DNA of 64,000 bases from contig NZ_MDKC01000033.1 in assembly GCF_001712755.1 (NCBI RefSeq), forward strand, positions 1 through 64,000. The letters run 5' to 3'. This DNA comes from Gottfriedia luciferensis. GTDB lineage: Bacteria > Bacillota > Bacilli > Bacillales > Bacillaceae_G. The position numbers and the translations under genes were made by a program. Below the pieces are notes generated by a model. It was not told where the DNA came from. It saw only the letters and a list, made by a program, of their open reading frames with translations, and did not search any database. Within the stretch, counting starts at the first letter, position 1. Every line of letters begins with the position of its first letter. Below are positions 28,459 through 37,577 of the stretch, piece after piece.

Positions 28459-28539
28459 TTAATCTTTTATCAAAAATCTTACCGATATATAAACATAAAT
28501 AACTAACACTGCACCAATGAAGATTACAACTTTATCAAT
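28459..28539 (-). pseudogene. Possible decayed small membrane peptide gene
   Basis: A 26-codon frame ending in TAA at 28459 encodes a hydrophobic stretch (VVIFIGAVLVIYVYISVRFL) with the look of a small one-helix membrane protein. No ATG, GTG or TTG is at the expected start; the codon there is ATT, and no ribosome site precedes it. It is either a relic or a non-canonical start. Confidence 0.3.
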
Positions 28540-28595
28540 AAATCTTATTTAGTTATCTATTTTTAATATTGACTATGCTATATTTCAACACTCTG

Positions 28596-28632
28596 AAAAA
28601 ATGAGAATGCCGCTCTAGCATTCTCATTTTTT
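28596..28632 (-). terminator. Terminator after the DUF350 gene (hairpin copy B)
   Basis: AAAATGAGAATGC / GCATTCTCATTTTTTT hairpin with a T run on the minus strand, right after the DUF350 stop codon. It closes the four-gene operon. Confidence 0.8.
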
Positions 28633-28635
28633 TCA

Positions 28636-29037
28636 TTAATATGAAATACTACCTGAAATTAATAAACCTACTGTTACACTTAATGTAAACAATAATGCAG
28701 CTACTGCAATATTTCCTTCTTCAACCTTTTTAGCAAACGAAATTTTTGGAAATAATACAAATTCTGCAATCCAATATGTAACCATTTGAGCAATAATACC
28801 AACTAAGCTCCAAATAATGAAATCACCATAGTTAACTGAATACTTTGCCGCTGACATAATAACAATTGCTAACCCTACTAATTTTCCCGCTAATTTCAGT
28901 GCAACGGCAATATTACCATCCTCTAAAATTAATTTTTGTTCACTCATCTTAGTGGTAAAAGTAAAAGCTAAAAATCCAATAAATAAAAGAATAAGTCCCG
29001 ATCCTAAATACATCAACGTACTAACAATACTATCCAT
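28636..29037 (-). CDS. yshE: DUF350 (UPF0719) membrane protein, YshE/YjfL-like
   Basis: Four-helix integral membrane protein of 133 residues (helices about 8-30, 46-66, 74-94, 110-131). The repeated EDGNIAVALKLAG and EEGNIAVAALLFT motifs mark the two DUF350 halves. It corresponds by place to yshE, which lies between lcfA and mutS2 in B. subtilis. In E. coli the DUF350 protein YjfL is encoded with YjfM (DUF1190 lipoprotein) and YjfC (glutathionylspermidine-synthase-like), the same combination as here. Last gene of the lipoprotein-ligase-DUF350 operon, 23 bases after the ligase gene. Function unknown. Confidence 0.88.
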   Translation of the reverse strand: MDSIVSTLMYLGSGLILLFIGFLAFTFTTKMSEQKLILEDGNIAVALKLAGKLVGLAIVIMSAAKYSVNYGDFIIWSLVGIIAQMVTYWIAEFVLFPKISFAKKVEEGNIAVAALLFTLSVTVGLLISGSISY

Positions 29038-29060
29038 CTATCTTCTCATCCCCTCATTAA

Positions 29061-30305
29061 TTAATTCTTTTCTTCAACGATTCCTACAGGTAAAAAACAA
29101 CTTTCGTTTCCGGTAATAATATTCCCGGCACGGACACCAATTGCTCCGTATTCTTCTTTAATTAAAAAACTACCTATTAATACATGTAAATCTAGCATTC
29201 CATCAGGTGTCATAACCTTTCTCATAGGTAAAGGTGAATATTGTTGAAACACCATAACTTGATCATGATAGTTATTTTGTTTACTTTGTTGACGGTTTTC
29301 TCCGTTAACAATCTTAATTGAATCTCCTTCACGGCCAAATGCAGGCTTCTCAACATATGGAAGATTGTTTTCTATAAAGAAATCTGGCTCTAAAAATGTT
29401 GGTAGAAAATGCTTTCTAATTACATCATGTTCTTCTTCAGTAAAAACATCTGATTCCTCTATATGTAAATTCCAAATTAATGCTTGAACAGCCTTGGATT
29501 GTAGTAAAAATGCAGATAATGGATTGAAAATAATCAATTTACCGTCTTTTACAAGTTCTAATAGTGCCAGGCCAATTTTTGTTCCATCTGAAGATTGATC
29601 AAGTTCAAGATGTTCAATTGGATAGGTCTGTCGGTAAAGAATGTGTATTCTTTCCCCTTTAGGTGTATAAAGACCATCGTTTTCAATAATCTGTAAATCT
29701 TCTAGCGCTATTAATTGACTCTTACCATTGTATAGGGATTGGATATATTTAGCTGTCTTCCAATCTTCTTCATGATCACCATGAGCTGTAAAAACGATAA
29801 TTGGTTTATCTAACCCTTTTATGCTTTTATTGACAACATGACTTATGACGTTCGAAAGTTTCATTTCACTTTCAGCGTTAGGGTTCTTCAAGTTAAAATA
29901 ATCCGTAATGTAACCATTGACATGATGGGTCTCCATAATAAAAGTTGGGGTGTCACTATTGCATTCATAATGTTTCCAACCATCTACTGTACGAACAAGG
30001 TCAATTCTTCTAATGATACCTTCACTTTCAATCGTTTTATAACGTAAAAAAGGTACGATTTCCTTTGAATAACCAAGCATATAAAAAATATCATCGGGTA
30101 ACTGTCTCATTAACCGAGCAGTCTTATCATAGATTTTTCCAATTTGCTCCGTAATTGTATGAATTTCATCAACCTCATTTTCAGTCAATGGATAATGGTC
30201 TAATAAAGCATAATATGAATCTTGTAGATCCGCCCAAAAATCTGGAAGTTTTTGATATACTTCTTTCCGTTTTCGTCTATGATTCTGTAAATTCACATTA
30301 TCCAT
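29061..30305 (-). CDS. Glutathionylspermidine synthase family ATP-grasp ligase (YgiC/YjfC-like)
   Basis: Cytoplasmic ATP-dependent amide ligase of 414 residues. Family marks are YECNSDTPTFIMETHHVNGY (about 132-151; the N-x-D-T-P-T/E motif) and the ATP-grasp loop EKPAFGREGDSIKIV (about 316-330; KP and GREG). The C-terminal FLIKEEYGAIGVRAG...ITG block, with metal-binding residues, is also present. E. coli Gss joins the Gly carboxylate of glutathione to spermidine; YgiC/YjfC lack the amidase half, as does this protein. Most Bacillaceae do not make glutathione, so the acceptor is probably different. It starts two bases after the stop of a lipoprotein gene, which points to that protein as partner or substrate. 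Confidence 0.88.
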   Translation of the reverse strand: MDNVNLQNHRRKRKEVYQKLPDFWADLQDSYYALLDHYPLTENEVDEIHTITEQIGKIYDKTARLMRQLPDDIFYMLGYSKEIVPFLRYKTIESEGIIRRIDLVRTVDGWKHYECNSDTPTFIMETHHVNGYITDYFNLKNPNAESEMKLSNVISHVVNKSIKGLDKPIIVFTAHGDHEEDWKTAKYIQSLYNGKSQLIALEDLQIIENDGLYTPKGERIHILYRQTYPIEHLELDQSSDGTKIGLALLELVKDGKLIIFNPLSAFLLQSKAVQALIWNLHIEESDVFTEEEHDVIRKHFLPTFLEPDFFIENNLPYVEKPAFGREGDSIKIVNGENRQQSKQNNYHDQVMVFQQYSPLPMRKVMTPDGMLDLHVLIGSFLIKEEYGAIGVRAGNIITGNESCFLPVGIVEEKN

Positions 30306-30307
30306 TA

Positions 30308-30661
30308 TTAACCACCAAATCCTCCAGATGAACCTTTTCCAAAACCACTTTTAGAAGACGAAGTATGCCCTGCATATTTACTAGAAGATTTATAGCTCTT
30401 ATAAGAACTACTAGCATGAAGTGCAGTTCTTGTTGGATAAAATATTCCGCCATGATAATAACTATGGTAGTAATGACTAGTGCTATCATCACAAACCCAA
30501 ACACCTTCGTCATCATCAAACTCCCAATCACGACAATCGTCATTTTTTGGTTTGTCTGGTCTATCAGCATTTTGAGAACCACAGCCGGCTAATGTACTTA
30601 CTGCTAATCCACTCGTTAATGCGATACTAACTTTTTTCATTAATAATGATGTTTTTGACAT
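30308..30661 (-). CDS. Gly-tailed lipoprotein 1 (YgiB/DUF1190-like)
   Basis: Predicted lipoprotein of 117 residues. A basic start and hydrophobic segment lead to the lipobox STLAGC (Cys about 27). Then comes an acidic segment with two Cys, DDCRDWEFDDDEGVWVCDD (about 41-59), a Tyr/His-rich stretch (SHYYHSYYHGG), and a Ser/Lys/Gly tail ending SGGFGG. Lipobox, start and tail are shared with the next gene upstream, so the two are tandem paralogues. The place next to the ligase and DUF350 genes parallels E. coli ygiBC and yjfLMC. ATG with AAAGGAG eight bases upstream. Confidence 0.8.
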   Translation of the reverse strand: MSKTSLLMKKVSIALTSGLAVSTLAGCGSQNADRPDKPKNDDCRDWEFDDDEGVWVCDDSTSHYYHSYYHGGIFYPTRTALHASSSYKSYKSSSKYAGHTSSSKSGFGKGSSGGFGG

Positions 30662-30764
30662 TGGGATCTCCTTTCAAGAATTAAATTATTCTAATCTATA
30701 CTAAACTAATCTCTCTCTTAAAGTATATAGAATTTAGCTTTAGCATCTCTCGTTAACTATTAAA

Positions 30765-31271
30765 CTAACCTCCAGATACTCCACTACCAAAACCACTTTT
30801 TTTAGCTGAGGAATTTGTTCCTTTAATAATGCCAGAGGATTTGTATTCATTAAAATCATTGTTGCTATATAACATACTTTTTGTTGCAAAGAATGAGCCT
30901 AAAAAAAAGAAATTCCGATAAAATGAGCTTGAATTATCATCACAAATCCAAATATTATCTTCATAGTCAAATTCCCAATCACTACAGTTTTCATCATCAG
31001 GCATTTCAGAATCCGTATATGCAAATTCTGTTTCCTCACTATCAGTATAGTCAGTCTCATCTAAACTATCTTCAGTCGTCGTCTCCTCATCAACCTCATT
31101 TACTTGGTTTGTATTTTCATAGACCGGTTGACTTGTTTCATAATAATCTTGAGAATTATCGGTTGTCTCAATCGACTCTGGTTCAGATCCACACCCGGTT
31201 AAAGAACTGATTACAATACCACTTGTTAAGGCAACACTCACTTTTTTCATTAATTTTGATGTTTTTGACAT
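30765..31271 (-). CDS. Gly-tailed lipoprotein 2 (paralogue)
   Basis: Predicted lipoprotein of 168 residues with the lipobox SSLTGC (Cys about 27). An acidic, Thr/Glu/Asp-rich linker (about 32-90) is absent from its paralogue. Next comes the shared two-Cys core ENCSDWEFDYEDNIWICDD (about 97-115), an aromatic segment, and the tail SAKKSGFGSGVSGG. The first residues (MSK-TS-LMKKVS-ALTSG) are almost identical to lipoprotein 1. First gene of the operon. RBS TAGGAG seven bases before the ATG. Confidence 0.78.
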   Translation of the reverse strand: MSKTSKLMKKVSVALTSGIVISSLTGCGSEPESIETTDNSQDYYETSQPVYENTNQVNEVDEETTTEDSLDETDYTDSEETEFAYTDSEMPDDENCSDWEFDYEDNIWICDDNSSSFYRNFFFLGSFFATKSMLYSNNDFNEYKSSGIIKGTNSSAKKSGFGSGVSGG

Positions 31272-31321
31272 TGTATTCTCCTAGTTCAATATATAAATAC
31301 ATACATTTCTATCCTAAACTG

Positions 31322-31344
31322 TGTTATATACTAATGTATATACA
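31322..31344. promoter_or_regulatory. Inverted repeat between divergent transcription units
   Basis: Arms TGTTATATAC (31322-31331) and GTATATACA (31336-31344) are separated by four bases. One arm carries one extra T. It lies between the lipoprotein operon (minus) and a plus-strand gene. Candidate operator. Confidence 0.4.
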
Positions 31345-31365
31345 ATTATTAAAGGAGTTTGAACA

Positions 31366-31806
31366 ATGTTTAATACAGACAACATCTTTGTTCTTGAATA
31401 TCGATTACTTGATGGAGAATTTACACGACCTATTTACCATTTTCCATTTTTATCAAAGGTCCAAATCTTTACAAGAAGATATTGCGATTACTTTATTTTA
31501 AATGGTTTCGTTTACGAGAATAGGGGCTCTTATATCGAGGAAGATCGGTATGTAATTGAAGTAATTGAATCGGATATGGAAAATACTCCTTTTTACCATC
31601 TAAACAGACCTTTAGGCATTGAAATTAGAGATGTCGATACTTTTGATGAAATTCATTTCTATGAGAGCGGAGATGAATTGGATCTACTTTCTTGGCTTCA
31701 ATCAACTTATATAACAATAAATCATCAAATTTACGAACAAACTTCAAATGAAGTTGATCAAGACCGTAATACTTACGTGATGTATGTCAAACTTTATAAT
31801 GAATAA
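31366..31806 (+). CDS. Uncharacterised 146-residue protein
   Basis: Not recognised. Soluble, acidic and aromatic-rich, without signal peptide or membrane segment. Predicted mostly beta strands with repeated patterns (FVLEYRLLDGEF, YENRGSYIEEDRYVIEVIE, GIEIRDVDTFDEIHFYE). ATG at 31366 with AAAGGAG eight bases upstream. It diverges from the lipoprotein operon, and a shared intergenic inverted repeat suggests common control, so it could be a functional neighbour of the ligase system. Own terminator downstream. Confidence 0.65.
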   Translation: MFNTDNIFVLEYRLLDGEFTRPIYHFPFLSKVQIFTRRYCDYFILNGFVYENRGSYIEEDRYVIEVIESDMENTPFYHLNRPLGIEIRDVDTFDEIHFYESGDELDLLSWLQSTYITINHQIYEQTSNEVDQDRNTYVMYVKLYNE

Positions 31807-31811
31807 AAAAT

Positions 31812-31840
31812 AGCTACCTAAGTCTTCTTAGGTAGCTTCA
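31812..31840 (+). terminator. Terminator, possibly bidirectional
   Basis: AGCTACCTAAG / CTTAGGTAGCT perfect hairpin. It lies between the 146-residue gene and the convergent GNAT gene. Confidence 0.75.
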
Positions 31841-31868
31841 GTCTGATAATCATATATTAGTACTTTGT

Positions 31869-32324
31869 CTATAAATTTTGTTCTAGCTTGATTAAATCCT
31901 TACACTGTATACCATTTTCCCAAATTTCTTCATCATAATTATCAATAAAGAAATTGTGAAAAACAGTACTGATTTGAAATCCGCAATTTTTATATAATGT
32001 TAATTGGTATGTACTTGAGTTTCCTGTACAAATCGAAATTTTCGAATAACCAAGTTTTTTAGATTCATTTATTCCAAAGTGAATTAAATTTTTCCCAAAT
32101 CCTTGTCCTTGGAAGGTCGGATCAATTGCAATATTTTTAATTTCAACCTCTTCACTTGAATTCTCCATTAATACTAATACACCTACAAGTAAATTTTGGT
32201 CTAGTACTTCATAAATATTACTCTTTTGAATATATTTATCTACCATTTCTTTTGATGGGTCAGCTAGTAACAATAGATTCCAATGATCTTTCGTTAGAAA
32301 TTGAATTTTATTAATATGATTCAT
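31869..32324 (-). CDS. GNAT family N-acetyltransferase
   Basis: Acetyl-CoA-dependent acetyltransferase of 151 residues, substrate unknown. The GNAT core is clear: VEIKNIAIDPTFQGQGFGKNLI (key CoA loop QGQGFGKN, about 72-80), KISICTGNSSTYQLTLYKNCGF, and a preceding strand VGVLVLMENS. ATG with AAGGAG seven bases upstream. It starts nine bases after the stop of the esterase gene, so the two are an operon. Confidence 0.9.
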   Translation of the reverse strand: MNHINKIQFLTKDHWNLLLLADPSKEMVDKYIQKSNIYEVLDQNLLVGVLVLMENSSEEVEIKNIAIDPTFQGQGFGKNLIHFGINESKKLGYSKISICTGNSSTYQLTLYKNCGFQISTVFHNFFIDNYDEEIWENGIQCKDLIKLEQNL

Positions 32325-32333
32325 TGATACTCC

Positions 32334-33203
32334 TTACTTTTTTAATCTTGCCTTTAAATAATTTATCGTATCATTGGTAGATTTTTGTACCGAAAGATTT
32401 GTAAATCCATGGTTTCCATTTTTAAGTGCAATCAACGTAACCATTTTTGGATTTTTTTTAGCAAATCTCTTAGATTGACTGAACGGAACAAGCTTATCTC
32501 CTGTACCATGTACGATAAAGATTGGCACTTTTGTCTTTTGTACATATTGAATAGGACTCATTCGATTATACTCATCTGTCATTTGATCAACAGTACTATT
32601 CATATATTTATCTACGATTTCCGAACTTCTTGAAGAAGGAGACTGATTCATCGTCGTTAAGTCTGAAATTGGATACCAAGCAATAATATATTTTATTTTG
32701 TTTTGAATATCGGGCTGAAGACCAGTTAATAAGGCTAAGTGTCCACCAGCAGAAGCACCAGCGATCCCAATTTGATTTCGATCAATTCCTAATTCTGTTG
32801 AATTTGTGTAAATAAAGTCGATTGCTGTTTTCACGTCACGAACTGGAAAGTTATATGAATAATTTTCTTTTGAATAAAGTGTGTAGTCTATACTAATTGC
32901 TGTATAACCATCTTTTACTATTTCATTAAAAATCGTACTCCAACGTTTATTTAACGCTTTACTTCCATATCTCCAAGAACCACCATGAACAAATATCAAC
33001 GTTGGTGATGGACCATGTGAATTTTTAGATCGGTATATATCAAAGGTTTGTGGAACTTGGGCAGGATTTGTGTAACGTACATCTCTTTGCACAATAATAT
33101 CTTTACTTACATCATTTATCTTCTTTTGGTGTTTATGTTGAAAACCATTAAATCCAACAAAGACAATAACAAAGATGACTAATGCTAAAATGATTTTCTT
33201 CAA
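32334..33203 (-). CDS. Membrane-anchored alpha/beta hydrolase (esterase/lipase)
   Basis: Carboxylesterase-type alpha/beta hydrolase of 289 residues. An N-terminal hydrophobic segment (about 3-18) suggests a signal anchor with the domain outside the cell. Visible are the oxyanion motif HGGSWRYG (about 75-82), the nucleophile elbow GASAGGHLA (Ser about 152), an acid in HGTGDKLVPF and the catalytic His in NGNHGF. This BD-FAE/Aes-like pattern fits small acyl-ester substrates. Start is TTG at 33203 with AAAGGTGA seven bases upstream. Confidence 0.88.
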   Translation of the reverse strand: MKKIILALVIFVIVFVGFNGFQHKHQKKINDVSKDIIVQRDVRYTNPAQVPQTFDIYRSKNSHGPSPTLIFVHGGSWRYGSKALNKRWSTIFNEIVKDGYTAISIDYTLYSKENYSYNFPVRDVKTAIDFIYTNSTELGIDRNQIGIAGASAGGHLALLTGLQPDIQNKIKYIIAWYPISDLTTMNQSPSSRSSEIVDKYMNSTVDQMTDEYNRMSPIQYVQKTKVPIFIVHGTGDKLVPFSQSKRFAKKNPKMVTLIALKNGNHGFTNLSVQKSTNDTINYLKARLKK

Positions 33204-33330
33204 GCCAATTCACCTTTCTAATAAAAAAGAGACTAACTCAGGTTATGTCTTCTAAGTTCATTTTTATGTAAGATTTTGAACGTCCACATAAATTAATAGA
33301 AATACATTAATGATGCTAGTCTCAATTACT

Positions 33331-33414
33331 TTATTTAATAACTGTTACATACAAAATTCCCCAAATTAAAAATACTGCACAAACCGTAAATAATATTTTT
33401 GCCAACTTTTCCAT
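33331..33414 (-). CDS. 27-residue single-helix membrane peptide
   Basis: ATG at 33414 with GGGG seven bases upstream (ATAGGGGTTCTAAG) opens a 27-codon frame ending TAA at 33331. It starts MEKLAKILFTVCAVFL, and most of the rest is hydrophobic, so it would form one membrane helix with a basic N-terminus. It begins 18 bases after the mutS2 stop and is probably co-transcribed with it. Small membrane peptides at this kind of place are easily missed by annotation. Function unknown. Confidence 0.55.
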   Translation of the reverse strand: MEKLAKILFTVCAVFLIWGILYVTVIK

Positions 33415-33432
33415 CTTAGAACCCCTATTACC

Positions 33433-35787
33433 TTATTTTAAATCGACAACAGTAACACCTATTCCGCCCTCGGAGGCTGCTCCATATCGATATGATTTAA
33501 CTGATCTGTGTTTTTTCAAGTATTCTTGTACCCCTTGTCTCAATGCGCCAGTTCCTTTTCCATGAATGATATTAATTCGAGGATAACCTGCTAATAATGC
33601 ATCATCGATATATTTTTCAACACGAATTAGCGCATCTTCATATCTTTCACCTCTAAGATCTAGCTCAAGATTAACATGAAAATCTTTACCTTTTACAGAA
33701 GTGACAGTTCGTTCTTTTACTTCTTTAGGAGAACTAATATATTCGATGTCTTTTTCTTTAACTTTCATCTTAATAATACCGAGCTGAACTTGCCATTCAC
33801 CTTCACTAACTTGATCAAGCAGTGTCCCTTTTTGATTAAAGCTAATCACTTTTACTTCGTCACCTTCACGAAGCTTTCTTTGTTTCTTCGGAGCTGCCTG
33901 AGGAATTGTTTTCTTTGGAGCATAAGGAATTGCCCCTTCCAAACGAGTTCTTGCCTCAATTAATTCATGATCTTTAATAGAAGCTAATTGGCTATTCTTT
34001 AACGACCTTAGCTCTTTAATAATTTCCTCAGCTTCTTGTTGTGCTACTCTGACACGCTTTTTCGCTTCTTCCTGCGCGCCACGATATAATTCATCACGGT
34101 GCTCATAAAATTCCATCATTTGCTTTTGTAAGTCTTTGAATACACGCTCTGATTCTTTACGGAAATCTTCTGCTTCTTTCCATTCTGTTTCTGCACCTTT
34201 TCTACTCGTTTCTAAAGATGCAATCATATTTTCAACTTCATTACTTTCTTCACTTACATGATTTCTTGCTTTTTCAATTACACGATTTGAAAGTCCAAGT
34301 CTTCTAGAAATCTCAAATGCATTACTTCTACCTGGAACACCAATTAATAGTCGATAAGTCGGACTTAATGTTTCTACATCAAATTCAACACTTGCATTCA
34401 TAACGTGCTCTCGATTGTAACTATATGCTTTTAGTTCAGGATAATGCGTTGTTGCTACTACTCTAGCACCGTATTCACTTACCTCATCTAATATTGAGAT
34501 TGCTAAAGCTGCACCTTCCTGTGGGTCAGTTCCAGCCCCTAATTCATCAAATAATACAAGACTACTATGATTCACATGTTTTAAAATATCTACAATATTC
34601 ACCATATGCGAAGAGAATGTACTTAAGCTCTGTTCGATTGATTGTTCATCACCAATATCGGCGAAAATTTGCTCAAACACACAAATTTCTGAACCGTCTA
34701 GTGCCGGAATTTGTAGACCAGATTGTGCCATTAAAACACAAATACCAATCGTTTTTAAAGTAACTGTCTTACCACCCGTATTTGGACCAGTAATAACAAT
34801 CGTAGTAAAATCCTTACCTAATTCTATATCATTAGCTACTACTATATCCCTTGGAATTAGAGGATGACGTGCTTTTTTTAATTTAAAATATCGATCATTA
34901 TTTAAAATTGGTTTACTCGCCTTAATTGAATGCGAATAATTAGCTTTGGCAAATAAGAAATCCATTTCTGCTAAAATTTCAACATTTTGCAATAAATCTG
35001 CTGAAGCCTCAGCTACTTGCCCTGTTAATGCCATTAAAATTTTCTCAATTTCTTGCTCTTCTTTAACTTTAGCTTCTTGTAAACTATTGTTTAATGTCAC
35101 GACAGCCTGTGGCTCAATAAATAATGTTTGACCAGAAGAAGATTGATCATGGACAATACCACCATAAACATGTCGATATTCTTGTTTTACTGGAATAACG
35201 AAACGATCATTACGAATCGTTACGATTGAATCTGATAACATTTTTTGTGCATTTGCACCTCTAGTTAGACTCTCTAATTTTTCACGAATTCGAGCTTCAG
35301 CTGTTCGAACTTGTCCACGAATTGTTCGAAGTGTCACACTAGCGTCATCTAAAACTTCTCCATTATCACCAATAGCAGCTTTTATATTTTTATCTAATTC
35401 TAATAAAGGAATGATTTGCTCACTTAATGATTCTAAGTATGGAATTTCTACTTCACTCTCAATTAAGCCCTCAATAAATCGAATCATTTGACGCCCAGCA
35501 TATGTAACACCCGAAATCGCAATTAGCTCAGAAGGAGATAGCATTCCACCAATATCTGCCCTTTTTACTTGCATTCTTATATCCGATAATCCGCCTAGAG
35601 GTACATTTCCTCGTAGACGAATAACTTTCACAGCTTCGTCGGTTGATTCATGTAGTTCTACAACTTCATCATAACTAGTACTTGGTAAAAGGTTTTTTAT
35701 CCGTTCCTTACCTAGTGAAGATGAAGCGTGTTTAAGTAATTGTTCTTTTATTTTATCGTACTCTAAAACTCTTAACGTACGTTTCAT
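33433..35787 (-). CDS. mutS2: Endonuclease MutS2
   Basis: MutS homologue without mismatch-recognition domain. In Bacillus it acts on recombination intermediates and on collided ribosomes. About 784 residues from the ATG at 35787 ([16 protein letters not shown]), with AAGGAGG upstream; the longer frame overlaps polX. Visible are a core and clamp of helices, the ATPase with Walker [14 protein letters not shown] and Walker [16 protein letters not shown], a long coiled coil (about 515-635), a KOW-like segment ([18 protein letters not shown]), and the C-terminal Smr nuclease domain ([22 protein letters not shown]). Confidence 0.96.
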   Translation of the reverse strand: MKRTLRVLEYDKIKEQLLKHASSSLGKERIKNLLPSTSYDEVVELHESTDEAVKVIRLRGNVPLGGLSDIRMQVKRADIGGMLSPSELIAISGVTYAGRQMIRFIEGLIESEVEIPYLESLSEQIIPLLELDKNIKAAIGDNGEVLDDASVTLRTIRGQVRTAEARIREKLESLTRGANAQKMLSDSIVTIRNDRFVIPVKQEYRHVYGGIVHDQSSSGQTLFIEPQAVVTLNNSLQEAKVKEEQEIEKILMALTGQVAEASADLLQNVEILAEMDFLFAKANYSHSIKASKPILNNDRYFKLKKARHPLIPRDIVVANDIELGKDFTTIVITGPNTGGKTVTLKTIGICVLMAQSGLQIPALDGSEICVFEQIFADIGDEQSIEQSLSTFSSHMVNIVDILKHVNHSSLVLFDELGAGTDPQEGAALAISILDEVSEYGARVVATTHYPELKAYSYNREHVMNASVEFDVETLSPTYRLLIGVPGRSNAFEISRRLGLSNRVIEKARNHVSEESNEVENMIASLETSRKGAETEWKEAEDFRKESERVFKDLQKQMMEFYEHRDELYRGAQEEAKKRVRVAQQEAEEIIKELRSLKNSQLASIKDHELIEARTRLEGAIPYAPKKTIPQAAPKKQRKLREGDEVKVISFNQKGTLLDQVSEGEWQVQLGIIKMKVKEKDIEYISSPKEVKERTVTSVKGKDFHVNLELDLRGERYEDALIRVEKYIDDALLAGYPRINIIHGKGTGALRQGVQEYLKKHRSVKSYRYGAASEGGIGVTVVDLK

Positions 35788-35803
35788 ATGCCCCGTAACC
35801 TCC

Positions 35804-37528
35804 TTACACTCGATTACGTTTCCTTTCAATCAAGCTTAAAAGTTCGTGTAATTCAAATGTATTTACAATATTTTCTCTTTTTAACCAAGCCTTCTTGGCC
35901 GCACTAACCCCGACAGTCATATGCTCTAGCATATCAATGTTATGTGCATCCGTATTAATAGATAGCATCACACCAGCTTCCTGTGCCATCATTAACATTT
36001 CTTTATTTAAATCTAAACGATTTGGATTTGCATTTAATTCTAAAATTGTACCTGTTTCTTTTGCTACAGAAATTAATTCTTCAGCATTTACTTTGTACCC
36101 AGCTCTTCTACCTATTTTGCGTCCTGTTGGATGCCCAATCATGTTAACATAAGGGTTTCTCATTGCATTTTTTAAACGCATCATGATTGTCTCTTCATCT
36201 TGACTAAAGCTAGAATGAATTGATGCAATAACAAAATCAAGTGAACGTAAAACATCATCTTCGTAATCTAACGATCCATCAGGTAAAATATCCATTTCTA
36301 CCCCATGCAGAATTGTGAAATCAGTGTATTTTTCATTAACACGCTGAATTTCTTCTTTTTGTTTCCATAAGCGCTCAGGAGTTAAACCGTTCGCAACCTT
36401 TAAATATTGTGAATGGTCTGTGATGACAATATATTTATACCCCTTCGCACGACATGCATCTGCCATTTCTTCGATTGAATAGCCACCATCACTCCATGTA
36501 GAGTGCATATGTAAATCAGATTTCATATCTTCTAAACGAATTAATGGGTAATCGTTTGTAAAAGTTGAAACTTCCTTTCCATCCTCTCGAATTTCAGGTG
36601 GAAAACAAGGTAAATTAAAGTGAGCATAAAAATCTTCTTCATTATCAAATGTTAGAACTTCTCCAGTATTAACATTCTCAACACCATACTCACTAATTTT
36701 TTCCTCACGTTCTTTAGCCAATTGACGCATAGCTACATTATGATCCTTAGAACCTGTAAAATGATGCAGCGTTGTCGCAAACTCCTTAGGTTGAATAATT
36801 CGGAAGTCAACTGAAATCTCATATTCAACACCTTTTAAAACAAGAGAAACTTTTGTATCACCTTGTGCAATTATTCGAACGATTTCCGGCATCGAAAGTA
36901 ATTGTTCTTTAATGCTTTCCGGTTTATTTGATGCAACAATAAAGTCTAAATCTTTAACTGTTTCACGTACTCTTCGTAAGCTGCCTGCTCTTGAATACTT
37001 TTCAACATCGTTCATTTCTGCTAAATAAGCTTCAATTTTATCAGCAATTGGTAATACATCTGCAAGCGGCAAGCGTTCAGGCTGCTTACCAAACTCCTCA
37101 ATTGATTCTAAAATATTTTGCTCTGTCTTTTTTCCGAATCCAGCTAGCCCTTGTAGCTTACCATTTAAGCATGCTTCTTTTAATTGCTCCATGCTTTCAA
37201 TTTGTAATGTTTGATAAAGCTTAGCTACTTTTTTCCCACCTAATCCTGGTAGTCTGAGTAAAGGAAGTAAAGTTTTAGGCAATGATTCTTGTAGTTCTTC
37301 CAATACCGTACTTTTACCAGTTTCAATATATTCTAAAATTACTGCAGAAGTCCCTTTTCCGATTCCTTTTATTGCAGTAAAGTCGTCGATTTGCTCAAGA
37401 CTTCTTTCATCAGTTTCTAATGCATTTGCCGCTTTACGAAATGCTGATATTTTAAAAGCATTCTCACCTTTTAGTTCTAAATAAGTAGCAATTTGTTCTA
37501 ACAGTTTAATTAACTCTTTTTTGTGCAT
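35804..37528 (-). CDS. polX: DNA polymerase X with PHP domain
   Basis: Repair polymerase with 3'-5' exonuclease or AP-endonuclease activity from its PHP domain. The 574 residues show tandem helix-hairpin-helix motifs ([33 protein letters not shown]), the nucleotidyltransferase site [14 protein letters not shown] with Asp pair (about 205-218), and the thumb ([17 protein letters not shown]). The C-terminal PHP domain starts at about 335 ([37 protein letters not shown]). Same order as B. subtilis yshC. Confidence 0.96.
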   Translation of the reverse strand: MHKKELIKLLEQIATYLELKGENAFKISAFRKAANALETDERSLEQIDDFTAIKGIGKGTSAVILEYIETGKSTVLEELQESLPKTLLPLLRLPGLGGKKVAKLYQTLQIESMEQLKEACLNGKLQGLAGFGKKTEQNILESIEEFGKQPERLPLADVLPIADKIEAYLAEMNDVEKYSRAGSLRRVRETVKDLDFIVASNKPESIKEQLLSMPEIVRIIAQGDTKVSLVLKGVEYEISVDFRIIQPKEFATTLHHFTGSKDHNVAMRQLAKEREEKISEYGVENVNTGEVLTFDNEEDFYAHFNLPCFPPEIREDGKEVSTFTNDYPLIRLEDMKSDLHMHSTWSDGGYSIEEMADACRAKGYKYIVITDHSQYLKVANGLTPERLWKQKEEIQRVNEKYTDFTILHGVEMDILPDGSLDYEDDVLRSLDFVIASIHSSFSQDEETIMMRLKNAMRNPYVNMIGHPTGRKIGRRAGYKVNAEELISVAKETGTILELNANPNRLDLNKEMLMMAQEAGVMLSINTDAHNIDMLEHMTVGVSAAKKAWLKRENIVNTFELHELLSLIERKRNRV

Positions 37529-37577
37529 TTTAAGTCACCTACTTAACATAGAAATTGTTTTTTCACTAAAAATTCGA

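Larger units (their letters stand above)
27898..28635. other. 738-base gap without an intact gene
   Basis: The stretch between the ABC ATPase and the DUF350 gene holds two near-identical hairpins, one GC-rich interspersed repeat and one decayed hydrophobic frame, listed separately. The rest is A/T-rich with stops in all frames. Nothing else supported. Confidence 0.6.

Noticed and set aside
30298-30582. 94-codon frame on the minus strand within lipoprotein 1
   Set aside because: Out-of-frame overlap of the lipoprotein gene; no start signal.
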